Positions 25,178 to 34,024 of a stretch of 64,000 bases of DNA are shown one piece after another. The translations under genes were made by a program, and so were the position numbers. The notes under the pieces were generated by a model. It worked only from the letters and a program-made list of their open reading frames with translations. It was not told the origin of the DNA and ran no database searches. The number at the start of each line of letters is the position of its first letter. The stretch's first letter is position 1. Source of the DNA: UBA8199 sp964507045 (lineage in GTDB: Bacteria > Verrucomicrobiota > Verrucomicrobiia > Limisphaerales > UBA8199); the NCBI GenBank assembly GCA_964507045.1, contig CAZDOO010000004.1, positions 1 to 64,000 on the forward strand, in the 5' to 3' direction.

Positions 25178-25633
25178 ATGCGATGCCCAAAATGCGGTTG
25201 TCAGGATGATAAGGTGATTGATTCGCGCGCCTCCCGCGAGGGGGCGACGATTCGCCGCCGCCGCGAGTGCATAGGGTGCGGCTACCGGTTCACAACCTAC
25301 GAAGAGGTCGAGAGCGCGGGCTTGATGGTGCTCAAGCACGATGGCCGCCGGGAGGAGTTCTCGAAGGAGAAGCTGCTGTCCGGCATCAAGAAGGCCTGCC
25401 AGAAGCGTCCCATCAGCCCCAAGATCATCGAAGACCTGATCGAGCGCATTGTGAATAGCGTGACGGACAAGTATGAGCGCGAGGTGCCCGCCGAGGCGCT
25501 GGGGAAGTTGGTCATGGACGGATTGCGCGCCGTGGATGATGTGGCGTATGTGCGTTTTGCCAGCGTGTATCGCCGTTTCCAGGAGGCAACGGACTTTGTG
25601 CACGAAGTGAAGAAGCTGGAGGCCAAACCATGA
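25178..25633 (+). CDS. nrdR: Transcriptional repressor NrdR
   Basis: Zinc-ribbon/ATP-cone repressor of ribonucleotide reductase genes, 151 residues, the standard length. Seen: MRCPKCG with Cys3 and Cys6, then CIGCGYRFTTYE with Cys31 and Cys34 completing the zinc ribbon; RRRRECIGC is the usual basic DNA-contact patch; the ATP-cone spans about 49-139 with VLKHDGRREEFSKEKL. It binds NrdR boxes according to nucleotide (dATP/ATP) state in known cases. GGACAGG lies about 7 bp before the ATG as a plausible ribosome site. The stop overlaps the ATG of the next gene by 4 bp (ATGA), implying coupled translation. No ribonucleotide reductase gene is in the window. Confidence 0.96.
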   Translation: MRCPKCGCQDDKVIDSRASREGATIRRRRECIGCGYRFTTYEEVESAGLMVLKHDGRREEFSKEKLLSGIKKACQKRPISPKIIEDLIERIVNSVTDKYEREVPAEALGKLVMDGLRAVDDVAYVRFASVYRRFQEATDFVHEVKKLEAKP

Positions 25634-26187
25634 TCACGCTGAGCTCGGATTGCCTGCTTTTCGAGATGGCCAACGGCGAGAGCATCCCTTGTTCCGCCGA
25701 CATGGTGGGCATCGAGTTGGCGGGCAACACGGGCGCCTTGTTCGACTCCGAGTTTGTTCACCATGCCACCAAGGCCGTGTTCCATTACTTCAAGCACGAG
25801 CTGGGCCGGCAAACCGTGTCGGCCGGTGAATTTGCCGGGGCCTTGGAGAAGGTGCTGCGCGGCTTTGCGGTGACGGCGCAACTGGCCCCCGCAGCCAACC
25901 CGGAGCCGCAGGTTCTGGAGTCGGATTTGTGCCGGCTGGCCCGGGAGTCCGGCCCGGGCCGGGAGCTGGTCTTCTTTCCGCGCCTGCGGGCGGAGCTGCA
26001 GCGGCACCTGCAACAGGCGCCGCGGGCGCTGCGGTTTCGCGGGTTGCGCGGCTGCGTCAAGCAACTCACCGGCGCCCGGCGCTGGAGCCGGCGCTGCCAG
26101 AGCCTGGAGGGGGAAATTGTGGCCTACCTGCGCCAATGTCTCAGCGCCGAACCCGGGCCGGTGGACTTCGCGCTGGTGGTGGAGTAA
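25630..26187 (+). CDS. Conserved-looking protein of unknown function, coupled to nrdR
   Basis: I do not recognise this 185-residue protein. Seen: N-terminal beta-rich start (LSSDCLLFEMANGESIPCSA), a helical segment FVHHATKAVFHYFKHELGRQ, a mid region with VLEKVLRGFAV-like hydrophobic helix, and a basic C-terminal half rich in Arg (FRGLRGCVKQLTGARRWSRR). No membrane segment or signal peptide. The ATGA overlap with nrdR is strong evidence that it is a real, co-translated gene, and that it might act with nucleotide metabolism or its control. A HIT protein follows after 15 bp, extending the operon. Confidence 0.75.
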   Translation: MITLSSDCLLFEMANGESIPCSADMVGIELAGNTGALFDSEFVHHATKAVFHYFKHELGRQTVSAGEFAGALEKVLRGFAVTAQLAPAANPEPQVLESDLCRLARESGPGRELVFFPRLRAELQRHLQQAPRALRFRGLRGCVKQLTGARRWSRRCQSLEGEIVAYLRQCLSAEPGPVDFALVVE

Positions 26188-26202
26188 GCCGGCGGAGACC
26201 GA

Positions 26203-26547
26203 ATGAGCCAGACCCTGTTCGAGCGGATCATTGCGCGGGAGATTCCGGGCACGATCGTCTATGAGGACGACCAGGTCGTGGCTTTTCGGGACATCAAGCC
26301 ACAGGCGCCGGTGCATATCCTGCTGGTGCCGCGCAAGCCGATCCCGCGCATCGCCGCGGCCGGTCCGGAAGATCAGGCGGTGCTCGGGCACCTGTTGTTA
26401 AAGGCAGCGGAGGTGGCGGGCAAGTTGGGGCTGACGCGGTCCGGCTACCGGCTGGTGTTCAACAACGGCCCGGACGCCGGTGAGGCGGTGCCGCACCTGC
26501 ACTGCCATATCCTCGGCGGCCGCCCGATGGGCTGGCCCCCGGGTTGA
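26203..26547 (+). CDS. HIT-family nucleotide hydrolase, HinT-like
   Basis: Histidine-triad protein of 114 residues, the size of HinT/PKCI phosphoramidases, which hydrolyse AMP-lysine or other adenosine phosphoramidates. Seen: LFERIIAREIPGTIVYEDD at the start, FRDIKPQAPVHILLVPRKPI, GYRLVFNNGPDAGEAVPHL, and the triad HLHCH with His98, His100 and His102, the middle His region holding the nucleophile, followed by ILGGRPMGWPPG, the classical C-terminus. All active-site residues are intact. Third gene of the nrdR unit by spacing (15 bp). Confidence 0.95.
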   Translation: MSQTLFERIIAREIPGTIVYEDDQVVAFRDIKPQAPVHILLVPRKPIPRIAAAGPEDQAVLGHLLLKAAEVAGKLGLTRSGYRLVFNNGPDAGEAVPHLHCHILGGRPMGWPPG

Positions 26548-26564
26548 GCAGAGTTTTTCCCGGC

Positions 26565-26638
26565 AGGGCGAGCGTCCACGCGCGCCCTGATCTCCACAGG
26601 TTTGCCGGGAAGTTTGGGCTCGCGTGGACGCTCGCCCT
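26565..26638. repeat. 18-bp perfect inverted repeat (AGGGCGAGCGTCCACGCG)
   Basis: Arms 26565-26582 and 26621-26638 match exactly around a 38-nt loop. It lies between the convergent HIT and aminotransferase genes. No T-tract follows either arm, so although it could slow transcription, it more resembles the other dispersed hairpins of the window. Confidence 0.85.
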
Positions 26639-26653
26639 CCCAGCTCCTGGTGC

Positions 26654-27931
26654 CTATCCGCGCAGGAACTTGTGGAACACCGCGCCGAGCCGCGCGATGC
26701 CTTTGCTCACGTTGGCTTCCGTGGCGCCGCCGAAGCTGAGCCGCATTTCGTGGTTCGGCTTGGGGCGGGTCGGGTCGTTGGCATAGCAGAGCACGCCGGG
26801 CACGTAGAACACGCCGTTCTTCAGGGCGGCCTGGAAGACTTTCGAGGAGACTCCCGACTGGAGGCGCCGCGGCAGCCGCGCCCAGAAATACAGCCCTCCC
26901 GCCGGTTCCCACCACTCGACCTCGGCGGGGAAATGGCGTTTGATGGCCTCCCGCATCAGGCGGGCTTTGCGCGCGTAACGCCGACGCAGGACGGCCAGGT
27001 GCTTTTGGTAGAGGCCGGAGGCCAGCGCCCCGGCGAGCAACTGCTGCAGCAGGTTGGACGAGCCGAAGTCGTGGTTCCCCTTGATGCGCAGCACGGCGGT
27101 CAGGACCGGCTCCGGCAACAGGCCGAAACCGACGCGCGCGCCCGTGGAAAACGGTTTGCTGTAAGTCCCGGCGTAGATCACCCGGTCGCCGCCGCCCCGC
27201 AGGGCCAGCGCGGATGTCACGTCCTCGCCCCCGAAGCGGAGTTCCCGGTAAGCGGCGTCCTCCAGGAGGTAGATGGGGTGCCCGGCGGCTCGCTCGAACT
27301 GCCGCAGCAGCTTGAGCGCGCCGGCCTTCTTCGCGCGGCTCGTGGTGCGGCCGGTGGGATTCTGGTAGTAGGTGATCAGGTACAGCATCTTCACGCGGCG
27401 CAATTCGCCGCTGCGCTTCAAGGCCGTGAGCACCGCTTCCAGGCGCGCCAGGTCCAGCCCATCCTGCGCCATCCGGACGCCGCGCGCCCGGATGCCGTGG
27501 CTCTGCAAAATGCCGAGATAGACGAAGTAGCTGGGATCCTCCACCAGCACGATGTCGCCCGGATCGCACAGGGCTTCGGTAATCATGTAGAGCATCTGCT
27601 GCGAGCCGTTGGTGATGATCATCCGGTCGGGCGAGTAGGCCCGCCGCGCGGCGGGCGCGCCGTCGGTGGTGTGCAGGTGGCGGGCGGTGAGCCGGCGCAG
27701 CGTGAGATCGCCGGCGGTTGTGCCATACTGCAAAGCCGCCTGGCCGGTCTTGGGCGAGCCCAGGATCTGCTGGAGCAGGCCGCGCACCTCCTTGACGGGC
27801 AGCGACTCGTTATCCGTGAACCCGGCGGCCAGCGAGACGAGTTGGGGCCGGGCCAGAGCGGTGGCCATCAGCCAGGAGATGGGCGGTTCTTCGGTGCGGC
27901 GGCCCAGTTCAGATAAGATATGCGCTGTCAT
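26654..27931 (-). CDS. PLP-dependent class I/II aminotransferase (MocR/LysN-like)
   Basis: Fold-type I pyridoxal-phosphate enzyme, 425 residues. Seen: SLAAGFTDNESLP near the N-terminus; ALQYGTTAGDLTLRRLTARH, characteristic of the 2-aminoadipate aminotransferase/MocR catalytic branch; IITNGSQQMLYMI; DPSYFVYLGIL; YYQNPTGRTTSRA (NPTG binds substrate carboxylate region); ATGTYSKP-like segment YAGTYSKPFSTGARVG with the Schiff-base Lys at about 259; and MRLSFGGATE with the C-terminal Arg near the end. No GntR helix-turn-helix domain is attached, so it is an enzyme rather than a MocR regulator. Substrate is unresolved (aromatic, branched-chain or aminoadipate types all share these motifs). Confidence 0.92.
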   Translation of the reverse strand: MTAHILSELGRRTEEPPISWLMATALARPQLVSLAAGFTDNESLPVKEVRGLLQQILGSPKTGQAALQYGTTAGDLTLRRLTARHLHTTDGAPAARRAYSPDRMIITNGSQQMLYMITEALCDPGDIVLVEDPSYFVYLGILQSHGIRARGVRMAQDGLDLARLEAVLTALKRSGELRRVKMLYLITYYQNPTGRTTSRAKKAGALKLLRQFERAAGHPIYLLEDAAYRELRFGGEDVTSALALRGGGDRVIYAGTYSKPFSTGARVGFGLLPEPVLTAVLRIKGNHDFGSSNLLQQLLAGALASGLYQKHLAVLRRRYARKARLMREAIKRHFPAEVEWWEPAGGLYFWARLPRRLQSGVSSKVFQAALKNGVFYVPGVLCYANDPTRPKPNHEMRLSFGGATEANVSKGIARLGAVFHKFLRG

Positions 27932-28612
27932 GCTTCGTAAAGGTCTCTCAGTTGGCCGCTTTTACGCGGCGGAATCAAGCGATCTTTTGCCGGGGCAGCG
28001 GCACTGACAGGGATGCATCAAGCTCAGCATGTGCCGCGCCCATGCGGGGAACAAGCCGGTCCTGGGCTGCCTTTCGCGAGCCAGTTCATCCTGGCCAGGA
28101 TGAAACAAGATAGCCGGAGGTCGCCGGGGGAATGGGGGCGGCGACCTCCGGAAACCGGCGCGTTTGACCCCACCACCCCGGATGGGGCAGATCGTCCCGG
28201 ATGCCAGGCGTCTTCTTCATGCGGTTTGGTTCTGCCACCCCCTGCCGGGGTGGAACACCCTTTACCCCGCGTACCGGTGGTCGTTTCCCCCTGTCACCCC
28301 GAAACGACCGACCGGCTACCATCTGCCAACCCTGCCGGGTTGGTGCGGAGCGGAAACCGCAGGCAACACCCTGCCAGACCGTGTCCCGGCTGTGGGCTTG
28401 ATGCACTCTTGGCGGCACCGAGGACCTGGCTGCGGCTGGCGGCAACAGATTGAAGGGACTGGTATTTGGCCTGCGGGCCAGGTGAAAGCGCTCAGTTTGT
28501 TAATCGTAGCCGCTATGGGAGCGAGCCGCCTTTGCAGGCTCGTGGAAAAGCACCGAAGTTAGTTAATACGTGGAGGTTACAGCCAGATACACAGAGGGGG
28601 TATAGAGGGGGG
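27932..28612. other. 681-bp intergenic region with two small hairpins
   Basis: No gene was recognised. It carries two hairpins of one design: ccacccc/ggggtgg (28235-28241 with 28247-28253) and ccaaccc/gggttgg (28326-28332 with 28337-28343), both with a tgcc-containing loop, 91 bp apart. It lies upstream of the aminotransferase and downstream of the FtsX-type permease, both on the reverse strand. Confidence 0.5.
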
Positions 28613-31600
28613 TTATTCATTCCGCAGAGCGGCGAGCAGGTTGCCGCGGAGCGCATACGCTGTCGCCAGCCAGGTCCAGAGCAGGCCGTTGAGCAGCACG
28701 GCGGCGAGGGTCAGCGCCAGCGAGCCCCAAGGCAGGGGCGTGCCCGGGGAGAGAATGGCTGGCAGGACGGCGACCGTGGCGGCGATAACGCCCAGGCTCA
28801 GCCCGAGCCCCAGCAGGGCGCCGTGCTCGCTCAGCACCAGGCGCTGGAGCAGTCGCCGCCGGAAACCGACCGCCACCAGCAAGCCCAGCTCGCCGCGGCG
28901 TTCGAGCACGTTGCGCAGGACGACCACGCCCAGGCCCGCGCTGCCGAGCAGCAACCCCAGCCCGCCCAGCACCTGGAACGTGCCGAGGTAGGTGTTCTGC
29001 ACGGCATTGAACTCATTCAACCGCTGCGCCGCGGGCGTCAGCTCCAAGCCGGCATCCTGCAACGCGCGCGACAACGTGGCGGAGACCTGCGCGACGGAGT
29101 TCGTGGGCGCGTCCACCAGGAACATCCGGTAGCCGCTCTCGCCGGGGAACCTGCGGGTGAACTCGGCTTCGTCTATAAGCAAGCTGCCCTGAAGGATCGA
29201 ATTGGCCACCGCGCCAACCAACCGCAGTTTGAAGGCGCGGCCCTGCTCGTCGGTGTAATCAATTGTGTCGCCGATCTTCTTGCCGAGCGCCCACTGGATG
29301 GAGTTGGCGTCGCCGATGGCGGGAACCACATCGGGGAGTGCGGAGTGCGGAGTGCGGAGTGTGGAATTGTCAGTTAGAGCCTCCTCACGTCGGCTCCTGC
29401 CGGTACGAAGCAGTTCCCAGCCCTGGCGGCGGTCCTGACCCGGGGCCACGTTCGCGAAGGTGAACCGGCCGGCCAGCAGCTCGGGCTTTACGCCCAGCAG
29501 GCGGGGCTTCTGGGCGCGGTTCAGATTGAGGCAACTGGCCGCGTCGCCTTCGCGCACGCGCAGCGGGACCACTTGCACCCCCGCAAGTTGCTCGGTATCC
29601 ATGCCATAGAAGTCGCGCCCGGCTTTCGTGTTCAGGTCCTGCACGACGGGCATGGTGGATTCGCCGATGAACGCAAAGCCGCCCGTGCCGGAATCGCGCC
29701 GGGTGGCGTCGCGGTTCGCATCGAGCCGGAACACGCCAATGGAGACGATCACAAAGGAGCCGCAGGCGAGCAGGGCAATGGTCGCGAGGCTGCGGTGGCG
29801 GCGGCGGGCGCAGGCGCGCATCGCCAGGCTGGTGAGAGTTGGGGGGGCGGCGTGGTGCGTGGCGCGTGGTGCGTGGGAGGCCGGGGAGGCGGACGTGCCG
29901 GGAGTTGGCCGAGGCGCGGGCGTTGGCCGCGCCAGCCGGCCCAGCCAGGCGGCGGCGGCGGCCACGCCCGCCACCAGCACCAAGGCTCCCGCGCCGAAGA
30001 ACACGCCCGGGGACGCGTTGCGACCGCTCAGCAGCGCCCAGCCGACAAGCCCCATCGCCGCCGCCCCCGAGGCCAGCACCAGCCAGACGACCGGACCACG
30101 GACCACGGAACCCGGAATACTCCCTGCCCCCGCCAACAGCTCGCGCGGGGGCCGCCGCGCCTGTTTGCGCAAGGCCAGCCAGATGACGAGCGTGGCCACG
30201 ACCGTGCTGGCGCAGAAGCCGATGAGCAGGCTGGCGGCGGTGGCGTGGAATTGAATATCCGCGCCGCCGATGGCGCCGCGCCACACGGTGGTCAGTGCCC
30301 ACAGCATCGTTTTGGCGTAGCCGAGCCCGCCCAGCGCGCCGCCAATGCCGCCCAGCATGGCCAGCGCCGCGCCTTCGCTCAGCAACAGTCGCCGCACCTG
30401 CCTGGGCGTCAGGCCAAGCGCGAGCAGGATGCCGACCTCGGCGGCGCGCTGTTCGAGGCCGAACTGGAAGAGCAACGCCATGAGCAGCAGCGCCGCCACC
30501 ACAAGGAACAGGCTGAACCCGAGAAACAGTTGGCCGAAGTCCTGCCCCTGCGCAGCCGCCGTGAGCGCCTGCTCGCGGACGGCCTCGAAGCGGAGGCCGA
30601 CATCCGAGGGCTGCAAGTTGGCCAGCAGGTTGCGATACACCGCCTCGCGGATCTTGCTGGCAAAGGTGTTGGTCGGCACGTCATACCTGATAGCCGTGAG
30701 CGCCCCGAACCGGTTGGCCCACATTGCCTGACCCGCTGCCAGAGTGACAAAGGCCTTTGGCGTGCCGCGGTAAGCTTTCCAATAAGCCTCGTCCTTGACG
30801 CGAATCGGATAAACGAGCGGGAAGCCTGCGTCCCAGTCATGGGTGCTCTCGGCTTTGGCCAGGCCCGGGAACTCCGGCATCAGTGTCCGGTCGGCGTAAA
30901 TGCCCTTGAGCGGCACAACCTGGCGCACGCGAAAGGAGTTGGTGCGCTCGACGAGGCGGCTGCCCGAATCCACAACATAGTAGCTCAGCGCAACCGAATC
31001 CCCCGGCTTGACCCGCAAGTCGTCGGCGAGCCACTGGTTGACGAGGATCTCGTCGTCACGCATGTCCGCAGGCACGAACGGCCTGTCTGCCGCCGTCACC
31101 ATCGAGTAGGGCGTGGCGTGGTCGCCGGCGCGGATGAGGTTCGCCAGGTAGGTGAGGACGCGCACGCCGTTGGTGACAAACTGAGCGAAGGCCAGATCGT
31201 TTGTTCCATCCGGCTGAACGGCCCGGCGGTTGGTGAGCAGGGTGGTCCGGGGCTGGAGCGCGGCGGCTGTGACAGATGGTTCGAGGAAGATGCGTGAGCT
31301 GGTTACTTCGACGAATGGCCGGCTGTGCTCCTCCCCGATTGCGCCTGGCGGCGGCTCGATGGCGCGGATGGACAGTCCCGCGTCTTCCGGCAGCCAGGCG
31401 CGAGCCAGTTCCCGGTTCAGCCAGGGCAGGGTCAGTTCGTCGGGGATTGGACTGACGAGTTCGGGTCCAAGCCTGCGGGCGGCACGGACCGCCAGGCTCG
31501 AGGGGTCCTGGCGGTAGTAATTCCGCATGGGTCCGGTCTCGCTCACCGGGAGCCGGGGCGCATGTTTCCATAACCAGCCTGCGGCGGTGTGGCGCAGGTT

Positions 31601-32482
31601 ATCCAACAGGTTCCAGTGTCGTTCCGCGGCAAAGGATCCCCGCACCAGCAAGTTGGCTTGATCGGGAACACCGAGCTTGTCGGAAAGGAATCCCAGAGGC
31701 AGAAACAGATTGGCGGGCGGAGCCGGCTGGGCGGCAAGCGCGAAGTCGCCCAGCAGTTCGGGCGGGAGGATCGCGCCCACCTTCAGGCGCAGGGCCACGG
31801 TGTCCTCGTTGCGCGGACTGATCGCGGCGTCCAGGCCCAGGGCGCTGGGCTTGCGCACACGCAGGACGATTTCATCCCCCACGCGGGCGGCGAGTTGCCG
31901 GGCCAGGGTTTGGTTGATGAAGGCGGTTTCTCCGGACCTCCAGCGGCTGAGCGGACCGTCGCCCTGCTCGCGCAGCATTGCCACGACCCCGTCGCGGTTC
32001 GGCCACGGGTCGTCGGGGTCCTTGGGCCAGGCGGCCGGGAAAAGCAGCCCCCAATCGGCCAGGTGCGGCCACGACCCGACCACCACGCCCAGCACATGGA
32101 CACGGTTGGCGCGCGCGGCTCCGTCCTGCCGGGCAACGACCCCTGGCAGCGCCAGCGCCTGGGAATCGCAGGAGGCCGGGTGGGGAATAACCGCCGCCGC
32201 GGGTTTGGCATTTGTGCGGATCGGGGCCGGCGGCTGAAGGGCTGACAGGCGCTCGCGCAGGCTGGTTTGGAAGAGGCGATCCTGTGTGGCGAGGGCAAAG
32301 TGAATGCCGCCCAGCCGGCGCAAGGCCATGCGGGTGAGGCTCTCCCGGACCGAATCGCCCACCACCAGCGCGCCGATCAGGGCCGCGCTGCCGATGGCCG
32401 CGCCGACCGTCACGCCCAGGTGCGCGCGCGCATGGAAGCGCAGGCTGCGGCGGATGAGCATCCAAAAGCTCATACAACGCAT
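28613..32482 (-). CDS. Giant FtsX/MacB-type ABC transporter permease
   Basis: Inner-membrane permease of an ABC transporter of the FtsX-domain class, 1289 residues, much longer than MacB or LolC. Seen: N-terminal anchor (AHLGVTVGAAIGSAALIGAL), a large periplasmic region of about 600 residues, a first FtsX domain around 660-780 (LGFSLFLVVAALLLMALLFQ, RRLLLSEGAALAMLGGIGGAL), two further anchors near 790-850, a second membrane block near 885-905 (SLATIALLACGSFVIVSIGV), another periplasmic region, and a final FtsX domain near 1165-1285 (FQVLGGLGLLLGSAGLGVVV). The ATPase gene ends directly before its ATG. Unlike MacB it lacks a fused ATPase. It likely moves lipoproteins, lipids or peptides outward; no substrate is visible. 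Three short simple-repeat insertions are in frame. Confidence 0.88.
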   Translation of the reverse strand: MRCMSFWMLIRRSLRFHARAHLGVTVGAAIGSAALIGALVVGDSVRESLTRMALRRLGGIHFALATQDRLFQTSLRERLSALQPPAPIRTNAKPAAAVIPHPASCDSQALALPGVVARQDGAARANRVHVLGVVVGSWPHLADWGLLFPAAWPKDPDDPWPNRDGVVAMLREQGDGPLSRWRSGETAFINQTLARQLAARVGDEIVLRVRKPSALGLDAAISPRNEDTVALRLKVGAILPPELLGDFALAAQPAPPANLFLPLGFLSDKLGVPDQANLLVRGSFAAERHWNLLDNLRHTAAGWLWKHAPRLPVSETGPMRNYYRQDPSSLAVRAARRLGPELVSPIPDELTLPWLNRELARAWLPEDAGLSIRAIEPPPGAIGEEHSRPFVEVTSSRIFLEPSVTAAALQPRTTLLTNRRAVQPDGTNDLAFAQFVTNGVRVLTYLANLIRAGDHATPYSMVTAADRPFVPADMRDDEILVNQWLADDLRVKPGDSVALSYYVVDSGSRLVERTNSFRVRQVVPLKGIYADRTLMPEFPGLAKAESTHDWDAGFPLVYPIRVKDEAYWKAYRGTPKAFVTLAAGQAMWANRFGALTAIRYDVPTNTFASKIREAVYRNLLANLQPSDVGLRFEAVREQALTAAAQGQDFGQLFLGFSLFLVVAALLLMALLFQFGLEQRAAEVGILLALGLTPRQVRRLLLSEGAALAMLGGIGGALGGLGYAKTMLWALTTVWRGAIGGADIQFHATAASLLIGFCASTVVATLVIWLALRKQARRPPRELLAGAGSIPGSVVRGPVVWLVLASGAAAMGLVGWALLSGRNASPGVFFGAGALVLVAGVAAAAAWLGRLARPTPAPRPTPGTSASPASHAPRATHHAAPPTLTSLAMRACARRRHRSLATIALLACGSFVIVSIGVFRLDANRDATRRDSGTGGFAFIGESTMPVVQDLNTKAGRDFYGMDTEQLAGVQVVPLRVREGDAASCLNLNRAQKPRLLGVKPELLAGRFTFANVAPGQDRRQGWELLRTGRSRREEALTDNSTLRTPHSALPDVVPAIGDANSIQWALGKKIGDTIDYTDEQGRAFKLRLVGAVANSILQGSLLIDEAEFTRRFPGESGYRMFLVDAPTNSVAQVSATLSRALQDAGLELTPAAQRLNEFNAVQNTYLGTFQVLGGLGLLLGSAGLGVVVLRNVLERRGELGLLVAVGFRRRLLQRLVLSEHGALLGLGLSLGVIAATVAVLPAILSPGTPLPWGSLALTLAAVLLNGLLWTWLATAYALRGNLLAALRNE
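29335..30108. repeat. Three in-frame simple-repeat inserts within the FtsX permease gene
   Basis: At 29335-29361 a 7-nt unit (ggagtgc) runs about four times; at 29850-29877 gcgtggtgcgtggcgcgtgg-like repeats occur; at 30093-30108 ggaccacg is doubled. They encode STLRTPHSALP, HAPRATHHAAPP and SVVRGPVVW segments that lie outside the conserved membrane parts. Confidence 0.7.
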
Positions 32483-33184
32483 TCAACGTGCCTGCACCAG
32501 GCGCCCATCCTTTAGCTCCAGCACCCGCCGCATGCGCTGGGCCAGTTCCAGGGCGTGCGTGACGACGATGAGCGTCACGCCTTCTTCCCGGTTCAGTTCC
32601 AGCAGTAATGTCCCCAGCTCCTGGGCCGAGGCGTGGTCGAGCGAGCCGGTGGGCTCATCGGCCAGCAGGAGCTGCGGCTGGTTGATGAGCGCGCGCACGA
32701 CGGCCACGCGCTGGCGTTCGCCGCCGGAGAGTTCGCCGGGGCGATGGGCGGTCCGTTCGCCGAGGCCGACGCGTTGCAGGAGACGCTCCGCGCGCTGGGC
32801 CGCGCCGTCGCGCCCCACGGTTTCCGGCGAGGCCAGGGTCGGCACGAGGACGTTTTCCAGGACGGTGCATTGGGGCAGGAGATAGTGCGCCTGAAAGACG
32901 AAGCCGATCTGCCGGTTCCGCACCGCGGCAAGCTGCGGCTCGTCCAGGGCGCTCAAGTCCTGCCCATCCAGCGCGACCGATCCGCTGGTAGGGCGGTCGA
33001 GGGTGCCGATAATATGGAGCAGCGTGCTCTTGCCGGAGCCGGAGGGGCCGATGATCGCCAGCGCTTCACCGCGCGCGACTTCGAGCGATACGTCCTTCAG
33101 GACTGTCAATGCTTCCGGCTTGTCCGGCGAGTCGTAGCGCTTGGTTACGCTGGCCAGTTTCAAGAGCGGGGCTGGCGTTGGCAT
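32483..33184 (-). CDS. ABC transporter ATP-binding protein, LolD/MacB-like
   Basis: Cytosolic ATPase subunit of 233 residues for the FtsX-type permease that follows directly (the stop and the next ATG are adjacent, TGAATG). Seen: KDVSLEVARGEALAIIGPSG leading to Walker A GPSGSGKST at 46-54; Q-loop GFVFQAHYLLPQ; signature LSGGERQRVAV near 152; Walker B LLADEPTGSLD; switch His in VVTHALEL. FQAHYLLP and EPTGSLD are typical of the LolD/MacB/FtsE subgroup that powers mechanotransmission-type exporters. All motifs intact. The two genes form an evident operon. Confidence 0.95.
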   Translation of the reverse strand: MPTPAPLLKLASVTKRYDSPDKPEALTVLKDVSLEVARGEALAIIGPSGSGKSTLLHIIGTLDRPTSGSVALDGQDLSALDEPQLAAVRNRQIGFVFQAHYLLPQCTVLENVLVPTLASPETVGRDGAAQRAERLLQRVGLGERTAHRPGELSGGERQRVAVVRALINQPQLLLADEPTGSLDHASAQELGTLLLELNREEGVTLIVVTHALELAQRMRRVLELKDGRLVQAR

Positions 33185-33232
33185 GCCTTAATCTGGCACC
33201 AAACCGCCGGGGAAGGATAGGGAAAACTGGTC

Positions 33233-34024
33233 TTACCTTCCAATGGCGCGAACGAGGGCGGCGACGCGCCGGGCATCCACAGGATTGGACACTTTGCCGC
33301 CCGCTTTGAGCGATGAGCCGACGATGAAGCCGTCCGCGAGGGGAAGGAAATCACGCACATTGGCGAGGCTCACTCCGCTGCCCAGGAGAATCTTCGTGTC
33401 GGGAGCGGCGCGGCGCACGCGCTCGACATCCGCCAGGTCCGTGGCCAGGCCGGTGCCGGCGCCGGACACGATCAGGGCATCCACCAATCCGCGCTCGACG
33501 GTGTCGCGGGCGGCATCTTCGAGGGTCCAGTTGCCCAGCGGCACGGCGTGCTTGACGTGGACGTCGGCGAAGATTTGCGCGCCGGGGCAGACGCGCTGGC
33601 GATAGCGCAGCGTTTCGTAGGCGTTGCCCTCGATCAGGCCCTGGTCGGTCAGCATGGCGCCGCTGTGCACGTTCACGCGGATGAACGCGCCGCCGCACAC
33701 AGCGCACAGGGCGAGCGCGGCGCGGGCGTCGTTGCGCAGGACGTTGAAGCCGATAGGGAGCTTGACGGCCTGGTGGATGGCGCGGCCGGCGGCGGCCATG
33801 GCGGCGACGGTTTCGGGCGCAACGCTGCCCCTGGTGAAGGGGATGTCGCCGAAATTCTCGATGATGAGGGCGTGGGCGCCGCCGCGCTCGTAGGCGCGGG
33901 CATCCCGGATGGCTGCCGCAATCAGCGCCTCCAGCTCGCCCCGCCAAAGCGGCGCGCCGGGCAAGGGCTGAAGATGGACAACGCCGAGAAGCAGCTTCCG
34001 GTGCCGATCAAAGAGTGTCTTCAC
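33233..34024 (-). CDS. BtpA/SgcQ family TIM-barrel protein
   Basis: BtpA-family protein, 263 residues from GTG 34024. Seen: LLGVVHLQPLPGAPLWRG at the N-terminus (family signature GVVHL-x-PLPGAP); HALIIENFGDIPFTRG; GFNVLRNDARAAL; FIRVNVHSGAMLTDQGLIEG; DALIVSGAGTGLATDLADVE; and LLGSGVSLANV, a phosphate-binding-like loop. BtpA was named for an effect on photosystem I in cyanobacteria; SgcQ occurs in sugar operons; the reaction is not established. The GTG overlaps the rnc stop by 4 bp (GTGA), which supports that start; the open frame further upstream lies within rnc. Probably co-translated with rnc. Confidence 0.9.
   Translation of the reverse strand: MKTLFDRHRKLLLGVVHLQPLPGAPLWRGELEALIAAAIRDARAYERGGAHALIIENFGDIPFTRGSVAPETVAAMAAAGRAIHQAVKLPIGFNVLRNDARAALALCAVCGGAFIRVNVHSGAMLTDQGLIEGNAYETLRYRQRVCPGAQIFADVHVKHAVPLGNWTLEDAARDTVERGLVDALIVSGAGTGLATDLADVERVRRAAPDTKILLGSGVSLANVRDFLPLADGFIVGSSLKAGGKVSNPVDARRVAALVRAIGR

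Noticed and set aside
26624..27916. Long + strand frame opposite the aminotransferase, and 29573-31297 opposite the permease
   Set aside because: The reverse-strand products have complete catalytic or membrane motifs; the + frames have none.
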